Assembly: GCA_016748015.1 (NCBI GenBank)
Contig: JAAOMT010000094.1
Span: forward strand, 190,520 to 254,519
Reading direction: 5' to 3'
Length of the DNA: 64,000 nt
Source of the DNA: Geosiphon pyriformis
Taxonomy: Eukaryota; Glomeromycota; Glomeromycetes; Archaeosporales; Geosiphonaceae
Part shown: in pieces, positions 1-10,010 of the stretch
Numbering within the stretch: the first letter of the stretch is position 1
Layout: every line of letters begins with the position of its first letter
Made by a program: the position numbers and the translations under genes
Notes under the pieces: model-generated
The model's input: the letters and a program-made list of their open reading frames with translations, nothing else
Database searches by the model: none
What the model was told of the DNA's origin: nothing

Positions 1-1
1 G

Positions 2-2855
2 AAAAATCAAGAAGCAATCGATCGTCGCCGTGCCGATATGGAACGTCGACAGAAAGCGACTGCTGCACGCCGTGCTAAACTTTTAAGTGTTTCAAAATCC
101 CGTTTTTTGACGGTAATCATTCCTCCTACGCGTGAACAAGCTGCTATTATTATCCAAGGTGCTTGGCGTTATAAAAAATACTACAAAGCCGTTAGGAATT
201 ACGTTAAGTTTGGCATTAATTTGTCTTCCACCAAGGCTTTCTCTTTCCGGGAAACTGTTGACCTGTTAAAACAACCAACAGCTATTCAAGCAGCTCTCAA
301 ATTAATTCAACGTGTAAAAAAAGCTTCCCCCTTGACATCTGGTTCAAACAAGTATAAAAACATAGCTCGAGTTTTTCTAAGTGCATATATGATTGTATCC
401 CATACACAGGAAATACTAGGGGATATTGGGGATTATGAAAAGGTAACCACCAAATTAATCCTTGTTCAAGACTTCTCGCTTCGAATTTTACTGAAATTTT
501 ATTTTGACTAGGCTCTTTTGGATTCTGCAAACTCAATGCTTGTTGAATTCGAACAATTTATTGGTGATTTGATGTATAGTGTGCCTAATAAAGTTCGCTA
601 TGGTCCCTTAATTAGGTTTCTTGATTGCTGGGATGTTTATTACAAAGACTTCCACGTTTGGAAATCCAAAGATTCAGAAGAACTTGTCAACAACCTGATA
701 AGTCATTATGTAGGAATGGAAAAGCTATGGATTACCGTGAAAGTTCAGCCTGATGCCGAAATCGAGTGGAGGCCAAGTTTAGCTAAGCAACAAGAAGAGA
801 TTCGAAGAAAAGTTAGACATTTAAGAGGCGATGAGGGGATGGCTAGGCTGGAATTTGCCTTGAGAAATCTGAGAGAAAGTATGCCACATCAGGATTCGGA
901 TGAGCCGGCCAAATCGGACTCTGTTCAGGGAATTATCAATGATAAAGAAACTGTTGTTATTCCTCTAGCTGCCGATTCTAGCCATGAGTCATCTTTATCC
1001 GCGCCACTTCGCAGAGGTCATTCACCCACTAAAAATAATGCCTCAAAAAAATTACGTCCATCTGGTGCAACTCCTGCCCGGGATCAAATAAATAATTTCA
1101 AATCAAGCTCCGACTTGTCTCCCCATTCACAACCTCGGTTACCTAAACCTAAGGCTCAGCCCCCTCGCAAAAACGTAACTCAATTATCATCTGTTGATTC
1201 ATTGACTCAGCCAAATCAGAATATCACAGACTTGTCCTCAAAATTGACACGCTCACACAACAAGGGTGATGATTTTGGCTCCTTAAAGTCTTCAAAATTT
1301 TCAACCAGCAAGGTTTCGCTAGCCACTGTAGTGACGTCCGATATCTCCCCTATCAATCCAGGTTCAATTGAAACTTCTTTGTTACAAACATCATCGCTTC
1401 CTACTTATAACAATGATCTTCGGAGAATTATACAAAACTTTGGGCCAATTGGTGAATTTAGTTTAACAAACGAACAACTTGCCCATGAAATTATTATTGA
1501 CCCTGATTTTGAGCTCAAACCTCCCAAGAGAACAGGGTTTGTAGAAAGTGTCCAATCAATAGCTACAAAAGCCTTTTTTGATTGTAGAAGAGCCGAATTC
1601 GAGCAAGGAAATTATGAAAATTCTTTACCTCTTCTAGAAAAGATAAAACAGGTCAGTCGCTGAATATCTACCTAATATAATTTAAATGTTGAATATGTAT
1701 ATGTCTTAACTAATATTTTCTAATTTTCAGCATCTCATTGAACTTGTCCCACCATCCTCTGCACTATATACTTCTATTAATGAAATTTTAGATATTCCAT
1801 TAATTAAGCAACAAGCCAAAGCAGGGGTTTACAATATCAGCAACTGTATCGCCTTTATTACAAAAACCATGCTGCAGATCTGTGCCCCTGTACGTGATGA
1901 ACAAATTCAATCGCTCAAAGATATCACTGATCTTGCTGAGATCTTTCATCAATTGTTGGGAATCTTGGACTTGATGAGGTTGGACCTCTCTAATTATAGA
2001 GTTAAGGCTTTAAGGCCATATATAAAGGAACAAGCTGTGGATTATGAGAGACGTAAATTTGAACAATCTCTTCGAGCAAACCACAATTCTTTGTCTCTCA
2101 CCAAAGCTTGGCTGAAACCTACAATTGAATCACTTTTGCGGATAGCGGCTGAACGAAATCCGGAGAATATCCATCTTCCTCAACATCAACATAATCATGG
2201 AATCAAGTTCGATCAAGCTTACAATGAGGCTTTAGTATCCTACATTTTTCAACCATCTATTATTGACAAAAGCAATTGCCCGGAACCTTTTGTGCTTGAT
2301 CTTGCGAGACTTTTTAATTTTCAGAATGAAGGGCAGACGATCACAATTGTTGCGGCCTTGCTTATGCTCACCAAGAATGTCGTCATTGGTAGCGATGCTA
2401 TGAAGTCTAAATCTGTTTTTGCTGAATCTATTACTTCTAATAGCGACGATAATCTTAATTCCCTTAAAAAGACTTTATTGGTGTTATTGACCGATGGCGA
2501 TACAAAACTGGAAAACCTTACTGCTGAGATTTTAGCCCATCTTCCGCCCACACTTAGTGCTCAGAACCAGTCTTTAATCAAATCCATGGTCTCCAAAACA
2601 CTTTCGCAATCCGACAAGGTTTTTTCACTCTTGTCTCGGAGAATTCAAACCATTGTCAAACAACATTTACAGACTGGTCAATTTCCTAAACAAGAAACCT
2701 TGGCTCAATATGGCGTGTTGCCGGTATCCAAGGAGTTGGAACAGTTGAGTACCAAAATATGCATCCTTGGACGCTATAACCGGGAGGTTTATGCTCAATG
2801 GTATGATTTGGTTATCTGGGAGATACTCGGAGAATTGAGAAAAAATCAAGTATGA
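2..2855 (+). CDS. Tcp11/Sok1-type domain protein, 5'-truncated, three exons
   Basis: Exons 2-442, 512-1651 and 1731-2855 join in phase 0 into about 901 codons ending in TGA. The frame is open to the left edge, so the true start lies outside the window; the Met at 38 is probably internal. A basic Arg/Gln-rich helix is followed by an IQ-like calmodulin-binding motif (IIIQGAWRYKKYYK, about 146-187). The first splice joins DYEK to ALLDSANSML, typical of the Tcp11 N-terminal half. A Ser/Pro-rich low-complexity insert covers about 900-1400. The conserved C-terminal helical half is in exon 3 (HLIELVPPSSALY onward). Yeast Sok1 and animal TCP11 are linked to cAMP/PKA signalling; the role here is inferred from family only. 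It is the only gene here with ordinary base composition and an intact frame. Confidence 0.85.
443..511 (+). other. intron 1 of the Tcp11 gene (69 bp)
   Basis: It starts GTAACC and ends TTGACTAG. Removing it joins codon AAG (440-442) to GCT (512-514) in phase 0 and keeps the Tcp11 frame open. Unspliced, the frame stops at its 3' end. Confidence 0.85.
1652..1730 (+). other. intron 2 of the Tcp11 gene (79 bp)
   Basis: It begins GTCAGT and ends TTTTCAG, with a branch-point-like CTTAACTAAT about 20 bases before the acceptor. Splicing joins KIKQ to HLIELVPP in phase 0; unspliced the frame stops within a few codons. Confidence 0.88.
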
Positions 2856-2905
2856 AGCCTCTTTCAAAGTATTGCTATGCTTTAAGTAAAAAATCAAGTA
2901 GTTTC

Positions 2906-2911
2906 AATAAA
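2906..2911 (+). promoter_or_regulatory. putative polyadenylation signal of the Tcp11 gene
   Basis: AATAAA lies about 50 bases after the Tcp11 stop codon and is the first such hexamer downstream. In AT-rich DNA this has limited weight. Confidence 0.4.
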
Positions 2912-3439
2912 TGCCATCAAATCTGAATATTGATCAGTCATTTTTATTACAATTAAATTTAAATTAAACCAAAATTGATGTAATTCAGACGACTTAGAAT
3001 CTTGAATAATAGTGATTTATTTTGATTTATTTAAGGCAAAGTAAACACGTAAATGATTTTATTCATAATTAAATTTTATTTTACATAAAGATTTTTTTGG
3101 TTTATCTTAGTTATTATATGTATTTTTTACACATGACCAGTTATCTTGACTTCAATAAATTAAATAAAACAGTTTTATGATTAATAGTTAAATAATTTAT
3201 TTATTTATAATAATCCCAATATTCAGAATTTTTTTATCAAATATAATTTTTTTAAAGATATTAGTCTTAATAATAACAGTTTTAAGAGTTTTTTAAAATT
3301 AAAAATAACAATAACATATTTTTATTAACATTTAAATTCAACTAAAAAATAAAACAAGTTTAATTATATATTTAAATAATTATATTATTAATTTTAAAAC
3401 CAATTTAATTAAATAAAAGATTAATTAACTTTGTTTATA
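2912..3439. other. AT-rich intergenic stretch
   Basis: There is no ORF or recognisable repeat homology. Base composition falls sharply after about 2940 compared with the Tcp11 gene. It may include the decayed 5' untranslated region of LINE-alpha, whose exact start cannot be fixed. Confidence 0.6.
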
Positions 3440-3546
3440 AATAAAAAAAGTTCAGAATTTTGAAAGAAGTTTTTTTCTGTTTTTTTATTGCATATTTCAC
3501 TATTTTTCAAATACCAAACTTTTTTGTTGTTAAACTAACTACAATT

Positions 3547-5378
3547 ATGAGTGGTTTTGATGCTAAAACAAAGTTGGTTAGAGTTGTGGCTACAGATTAT
3601 ATTAGTAAAAGCTTGGCTTAAAAACAAAGATTATTACTTAACAATATTAAATATTCTGATAATAAAGTAAATCTAAGTTTTAGAAATTCAAAAAAGATTG
3701 CTGGCCAATTTGTTGGTATAAAAATGGATAATAATATTAGTAGTAAAAGCAAAGCTCAGTCAGATTTTAAGATAAATATACTTAAAGTAAAAAAGTTCAA
3801 CACTAATGCAGTAGTTGATTCTCTGGCTTTTTGGTCTTTAATATAAATAATAAAAATAAGATTTTTCTTTTTTTCTGCCTCCTTATCTTTCTTGACAAAA
3901 AGTAAATTAATCCAAAAATAATTAAAACCCAGATTGAAGTGAATGTCAAAAAATTCTTTGTATTAGATGTCAATTTTTTGGTAATAGAAAACAAATTGGT
4001 AACTGCAAAGACTTAATCAATTAGAAAATTATTTTCAATAATCAATGGTTTTGGAGAGACCATTACTTCCTTAAAATTTGAGGGAATTATCAGATTCACA
4101 TTTACTTTAGAGAAAAACATAGAAAAGACCATATTATTGGCCAAAAAAAATGGCATCAAGATAAACAGCAATCTTAAAAGACAAGAAATTTGTTCAGATT
4201 GGACCATAGTTATTAAAAAAATTCTCATGAATATGTCTAAGAATATGATTATTACTGCTGTAACTAAGTTTAAAAAAATTGTGTCAATTCAATTACAATT
4301 AATTGGGCTGTGACAGAAAACTGTAATAAAATTCACAAAATCAGAACAGACAGATTAATTGGTAGTCAAGTGGTCATTTTTAATTAGAAAGAATTTAGTA
4401 TATATAACAAAGACTATAAAATAATTCTTAAACATTCAATTATTGTGATTTTTTAAAGTGCTTTTGTTTATCTTGTCTATAGAAACAATAGCTCATAATT
4501 TAAACACACTATTAAAAAGAGCTAGTAGAAAAATGTGTGTTATTAATTATTTATTTGACACTAATAATAAGATTCATTGTGCTGTAATTAGTTTTGATAT
4601 AAAAGATAGTTTAAAATCTGTTTTTTGCACAGAACCTATTTTTGGTGATGTAAAATTTTCTTGGGCTAGAATAGATTTGGTTTGGTATAAGAAATATAAG
4701 TATTTTGAATATTTTGCTTTAGAATATATTGAACAACTTGTATTCACTTCTAAGCCTTTAAAAATATTTAAAAAAACTGGTTTGGATATAGATTGCCTTT
4801 AGTTGGCCAAGTTGTATACAAAGAAAGATATTTCTATCTTCCATTTTGTTGTTTTTGGTAACAAGTTTTGGGTTCAAGTTATGTTATTAGCTTTTGTTTA
4901 CAATAATATGCTATTTGGTTCTGGTTTTGGCTCTTTTTTTTATGATTTTCCAAGTGCTGTGAAGGCTTTTTATTCTTTACAATATGTTTCATCAATTAAG
5001 TTTTACTTAACTTTCTTAGAGTGCTTATTGAAATTATTGGCTGATCAAATTGCCAATGTTTTGTGCAAAATAAATAATATGAACATAGTTTCTTTAGTAT
5101 CTGCCTTTTGGCTTTCTGCTTTAGTTTTTTCTGTGGTTTTGGATTCCAGTTTAGACTTAAATGTGGTTATAGATGTCTCTTGGGTTCTGTCTTTACCTTT
5201 TTTATTAGTAACAATTGGCACTTCAGATTTGAATCAAAACAGCTCCAAAATTTTAACAGCTAAAATAAGTAGTCTGAAATTAAAATTGGTTGCATTTGAG
5301 AGTATAGTCAAATCAGTTTTTTTTAGATTGGATCAGATGTATATTAGTTTGGACTCTTTAGCAAGTATACTTTTTTAA
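3547..5378 (+). pseudogene. LINE-alpha ORF1 (gag-like nucleic-acid-binding protein), degenerate
   Basis: The frame opens MSGFDAKTKLVR at 3547 and has a TAA at 3619. It is broken by frameshifts between about 3842 and 4458, then runs 4458-5378 with one TAG at 4800. The stretch RKLFSIINGFGE near 4021 matches RKLFSRINGFGG of LINE-beta ORF1 near 6052, and the later parts align in the same order, so the two are the same family. The CCHC knuckle clear in LINE-beta is not readable here. The C-terminal part is rich in Leu/Ser with coiled-coil-like spacing. It ends a few bases before the ORF2 start. Base composition is far more AT-rich than LINE-beta, consistent with greater age. Confidence 0.7.
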
Positions 5379-5404
5379 TAACTAATTTTATTTGGAAAAT
5401 TGCT

Positions 5405-5414
5405 ATGTGTAATA
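5405..5414 (+). repeat. left target-site duplication of LINE-beta
   Basis: ATGTGTAATA here matches ATATGTAATA at 13180-13189 with a single G/A difference. Both copies are the first codons of LINE-alpha ORF2 (Met-Cys-Asn). Confidence 0.8.
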
Positions 5415-5526
5415 AGAAAAAAAACTTCTTTTCTTTTTCATCCCAAAATCTTAAAAAAGAGTCAAAAGTTTTCTGAAAGAAGTTTTTACAATTGAGTATG
5501 ATAAATCTAAACTCTTTATTTTCGAC

Positions 5527-7350
5527 TATGAGGTCACCATTGGCTGTAGTATTGCTGTCATAAAAAAGGCTGCCAAAGTTTTTGGTTTTAGTAATGGTTT
5601 CAGATCTGTTCTTCTGAAGAGAAAAAGAAGAGGTGGTGTTTTAGAAGATGGTTCTGATAGTGGAAAAGTTGGTCTTAAAGTCCAAAGTAATTGCTCATGA
5701 GGTTCAGAGACTAGTGACACCACTGAGTCTGAAAGTATTAATATGGAGGAGGAGTGTCTGGTTGAAGAAACCAGTTTCAATTATGGTAAAGATAATGCTC
5801 TTGCTGAGGGAGATCATAATCAGACACCTACAGGCTCAAAAGTCAAAACTAAGAAGGCATTGGGTAAACCATTGAGAAAAATTGACTTCTCATCAAGCAG
5901 TAATGATGATAATGCTTTTTTGGATACCCCTCTGGTGCTTTCACTACCTGTGAAGAATTTAGTCAACATTTCTGTGCAGAAATCTTTTGCTCTAGATATT
6001 GGGTTGGACAAGGTGGTTAGGAAATCTTTTTATAAAAAGCTTCAGGTGGTCAGAAAATTGTTTTCAAGAATCAATGGTTTTGGGGGGGCTTCTACCCTCT
6101 CAAAATTTGCTGGAATTGTCAAAGTGATGTTTATTTCCGAATTGAGTTTAATAAAAGCTACCAAGTTGGCTACTGATGTGAAGATCCTGGTAAACACTGA
6201 TCTCAAGATATTATCTGGGCATTCAGATTGGGCTGTGGGAATAAAAGAAATTCCTGTTGGAACATTGGTTGAGACTGTGTGTGCTGTGCTTTCCAAATTT
6301 GGGATAATTAAATCAGTCAAGATACAGCTAGTAGGTCTATGGTAAAAAGTGATTATCGAGTTTGAAAATCAGAATTAAGCTGATCTTTTGGCTTCCAAAT
6401 GGTTCATTCTCATTGGAAAAGATGCTGTTCATGTGGCCAGAGCCAATCTTAATAAACAAACATAGAACTCTAGGAATCTACATAAGGCACTGCTTTATAC
6501 TCTTCCTGTGGGAACTAATGCTCACAATATCTGGAATCATATTGGCTCTGTGGATGGGAAGACTTGTATAATTAATCATCATCCAGTCACATATGCTCGA
6601 GCCAGGTATGCCATTGTTTGTTTTGGGTCAGCTGAATCATTGAATGTCATCATAAGTACTGCTCTTGTGTTAAGAGGTGCTCATTTTCATTGGTTTTGTC
6701 TTGGTTCTGCTGTGTGTGCAAAGTGTGGTAAGGTGGATCACACCTCTCTGGGCTGTGCTTCTGGTGAGAGGATTTTTTCTGGTAGCTTGTTATGTTGGGT
6801 TCTTTCAGATGCTAATAAAAGCAGACTGGCAGCCATTTATGCCAAATGTTCAGTGCCAGTTTCTTGTCTTGTCTTCTTTGGTGATGTTTCATGGGCCAAG
6901 ATTGTTGTTGGGTCCTCCTTTCTCCCTCTTCCTGTTCAGAATGTTTTGTTGAATAATGACTCCTCTTCGGAAATGAAGCTTACCCTGCAAGTGTCACTGG
7001 AGTTGAATAATAGGTTTGTCACTCTTGAGTGCAGTCTCACCAGCCTTGCAGAGCACGTGAATAAGCTGGTTAAGAGGTTGGATACACTTGGGCCAATGGT
7101 TTTCCAGCTTAGCCCTGGACGTTAGTCATTGGTGACTCTTTTGTCACAGAATCAAAGAGCAGATATAGTGATAAATAAGGGTTTAGGTGTGGCCATTAGT
7201 GATGGGACTGTTGTGGGAGTGGTAGATTTTGATGCTTCTGTTATTTCAAAAATGGAGGAAATGTTGTGCAATCTTTCAGTCATGGTTATGAGTCTTTTGA
7301 CCAAAATGGACAATGCTGATTCAGTTTCTGCTATTCATTCTTCTCAATAA
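5527..7350 (+). pseudogene. LINE-beta ORF1, CCHC nucleic-acid-binding protein with five premature stops
   Basis: One frame runs throughout, broken by stops at 5698 (TGA), 6343 (TAA), 6376 (TAA), 6463 (TAG) and 7123 (TAG), ending at 7348-7350. An N-terminal basic stretch (KRKRRGG) is followed by an acidic low-complexity region and then a conserved central domain. A zinc knuckle CAKCGKVDHTSLGC (about 6718-6759) has the CX2CX4HX4C spacing of LINE ORF1 proteins. The C-terminal part has heptad-like Leu spacing suggesting a coiled coil. Such proteins bind LINE RNA and act as chaperones in the RNP. The stops are consistent with C to T or G to A changes. The start codon is uncertain because no Met lies in this frame at the extreme 5' end. 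Confidence 0.8.
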
Positions 7351-9368
7351 CAGATTTAATTTGGAAAATTGCTATGTGCAATGTTCAGAGTATCAATGTC
7401 TCTGCTAAGCAGAAAGATGTTGTTTGTTGGCATAGGGAATCAGGGAATTTGGTCTCAATTATTACAGAAACAAAATTGAGGTCTAGCTGTAGGCCGTGGA
7501 TCAAAAATAGGTTTGATGGTGTTTGGGTTTTCACTTCTGGTTTGGATGCAAGTTTTCTTGGTGCTGGGGTAGCCATTATCATGAATGTCTCTCTGGCTCA
7601 TCATGTGTGTAGAATTTCTGAGGTGTCTGGTCAGCTTCTTTTTATCAAGTTGCTTTTCAAAAATAGGCTGTTAGTGTCAATTTTGGGACTTTATGCTGGT
7701 GTTTCTCTGGCTGTTCATTTTGCTCAAGCAGATAAAGTCAACTCTATGATTGTGAAGGCTGTGAATAAGTTTTCTTTTGTCATCTTGAGTAGTGATTTCA
7801 ATGAAGATGGATCTCACAAATGCACTAGTTTCAAAAAATGCTTTGATATTGGTCTGGTCAATTCTTTAGGCAAAAGCTCATTCATAAGGGTACCAACATG
7901 GACCAATTCTTGAGGTGTCTCGAAAATGATTAATTACATGTTTGTTTCTTTGAGTTTGGCCAATGCAGTTGTACATCATAGTGTTTTGGATGTTAGTACA
8001 TATTTTGACACTAATCATTAAGCTGTTTCTGTGTTCATGGGTTTGAGTGGCTTGTTAGATATGCAGTTGAATTCTCTTTGCAAGCAAGCAAATAAAAATC
8101 GTTGGAAGTTCAATTTTAAAGGTACTGATAATGCAATATGAACCAAATTTAAAGATGCTTCTGCAGCTAATGCCACCATGTTCTCTGATGATTTTTTCAC
8201 TTCTGAGTGATGCTCAGATTTGGATGCGATGTGGAATGCTGTTTGCAAGTCTGTTACATTATCAGCTAATGAAATATTTAAAAAAAAATGGTTTAAAAAC
8301 TCTGGTCACATCTTTATCAAAGAATCTTCAAGGTTTTATAGATTAAAACTTTTGGTTTCAAAGATTGTTAGGGCTTTTCATAGAGCTAATGTTGACAACT
8401 TTATTTCTCTTATGAAGTGTTGGTGTTTTTTGGACATAGCTAAGGCTTTGATCATTTAGGATTTGGTGGACTCTAGTGTGATCTTTGATCATGTTCATTC
8501 AGCTCTCTTTATCATCAGGAAATCTTATCATGTGCTGAAGTGTGTGGAATTTCTAAGGGCCAAGGAAGCAAACATCAGGTCTGCCATAGATAAAAGAATG
8601 GAGAGCTTTGAGACAAATAAAGGTCATACTATCAGAAGTGTGTTAAAGTGCCCATTTCACAAGATGGTGCTTGACCATTTGATTGTCAATGATGAGCTGG
8701 TTCTGGAGCCTGGTTTGGTTAAGTCTAAGGTGGATAGTATTATAGAGAGTTGGACTTGGAAATGTTAAACAGTTTTTGATGTGTTTAGTGAATAGCATTA
8801 TTAGTATTAGCCTTTAGAATATGTTTTTGATAGAGCTTTTTTTGGTGTAATGTGTTTAATTGGATTTGATGAGTTTTTTGGAGTGGTTTTTGATTTGCCT
8901 GATAGCAAAGCTGCTGGTCTTTTGGGTATCTCAAATGAACTTTGGAAGCATTATGATAAATCTGTTCTGGATATGCTCTTAGTGCTTTTGAATTTCTGTT
9001 TGTCTGGTAGATCTGTATCCAGTTCTTGAAAAGAGACTTGGGTCTTAATGATTCCCAAACCTTATGAATGGGAGGATGTTCTAACAAATACTCACCCTAT
9101 TGCTTTGATTGAGACAGCTTGCAAGATTTTTTCTAAGATTCTCTCTGATAGGATCTCTTTAGCTTGTAGTACTTTTGATGTTTTTTGTGGTATTACTGAA
9201 GGTTTTTGGTCTCTTTTCTTGAATGTTGTTAATGTTGGTTTGCTGTGAATTCACGTTTCCAGGAAGTAGTTGGATCTCCAGTAACTGAATTTATCTTCAA
9301 ATTATCTTCTATAATTTGAACTGCTGGGCTTATAAGTAGAATGGCCAATTTCTTGCCAGTTACTTTAT

Positions 9369-9480
9369 GTAGTTACATTGTAGTAAATGTCAACTCTTTC
9401 CTAGAAATTGCTCATTTAGAAGCTCACTAAAAATGTGTAGTTACTTTGCTGTGAAAGTCAACTCTTCTACAAGAATTCTG
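9369..9480. repeat. imperfect direct duplication inside the family N LTR
   Basis: TGTAGTTACATTGTAGTAAA near 9369 is repeated as TGTAGTTACTTTGCTGTGAA near 9436, each followed by GTCAACTCTT. The same duplication occurs in the second LTR copy (near 47224 and 47292), so it belongs to the family. Confidence 0.7.
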
Positions 9481-9837
9481 TCTGTAGGCTACTTTAATGA
9501 TTATAATAAGAAAATAAAAAAAAGTAAAAGAAATGTAAAAGAAATTGAATTCTGTCAAGGGAAATGTTTTCTATCCAGGCCTAGAATTACTAACAGTTTA
9601 CTGAAATTGGTAGCTAATCAATTTCAAAACGTTAGTTGGGTTTTGGGGATTTTCCAAGTACAATAATTAAAGAATTTGGTTTTTCAAATTATTTGATATT
9701 TATTTCTTTTTGTGTATGTAGAAATGGTTTTAAGTAATAAATCTAAAGTAAGATACATTTTCTTGAAGAGAAAAGCTCTTCTTTTATACAACTTGTTATA
9801 GTACTAGTTTATGAACTTGCACTTTTTCTCTTTGCTC

Positions 9838-10010
9838 AAATTTTGGTGAACTAAAGATACATTTTGATAAACTACAAGTTATTTCACTGAACTATTGATT
9901 AATTTGGGTGAACTATTCATAATTTTGGCAAATTTCTATAAATTTCGGTGAATTTCTTATAAATTTTGGCGAATTTCTGTAAATTTCAGTGAATTTTTGA
10001 ATGTTATAAA
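9838..10010. repeat. tandem array of about 20-bp AATTT(C/T)GG(T/C)GAATTTCT units
   Basis: Several degenerate units follow one another here. The homologous part of the copy at 47715-47825 has fewer units, so the array expands or contracts between copies. Confidence 0.65.

Noticed and set aside
9221-9230. Start of the family N LTR at TGTTGTTAATG
   Set aside because: Similarity between the two copies extends further left to TATTACTG, and the 4-bp target duplication fits the outer boundary (9191).
9433-9666. 77-codon frame inside the solo LTR at 9191-10200
   Set aside because: It lies in a non-coding LTR, is not open in the second copy and has no protein-like conservation.
9838-10010. CRISPR-like array
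   Set aside because: The units are short, contiguous and degenerate without spacers, in a eukaryotic LTR.
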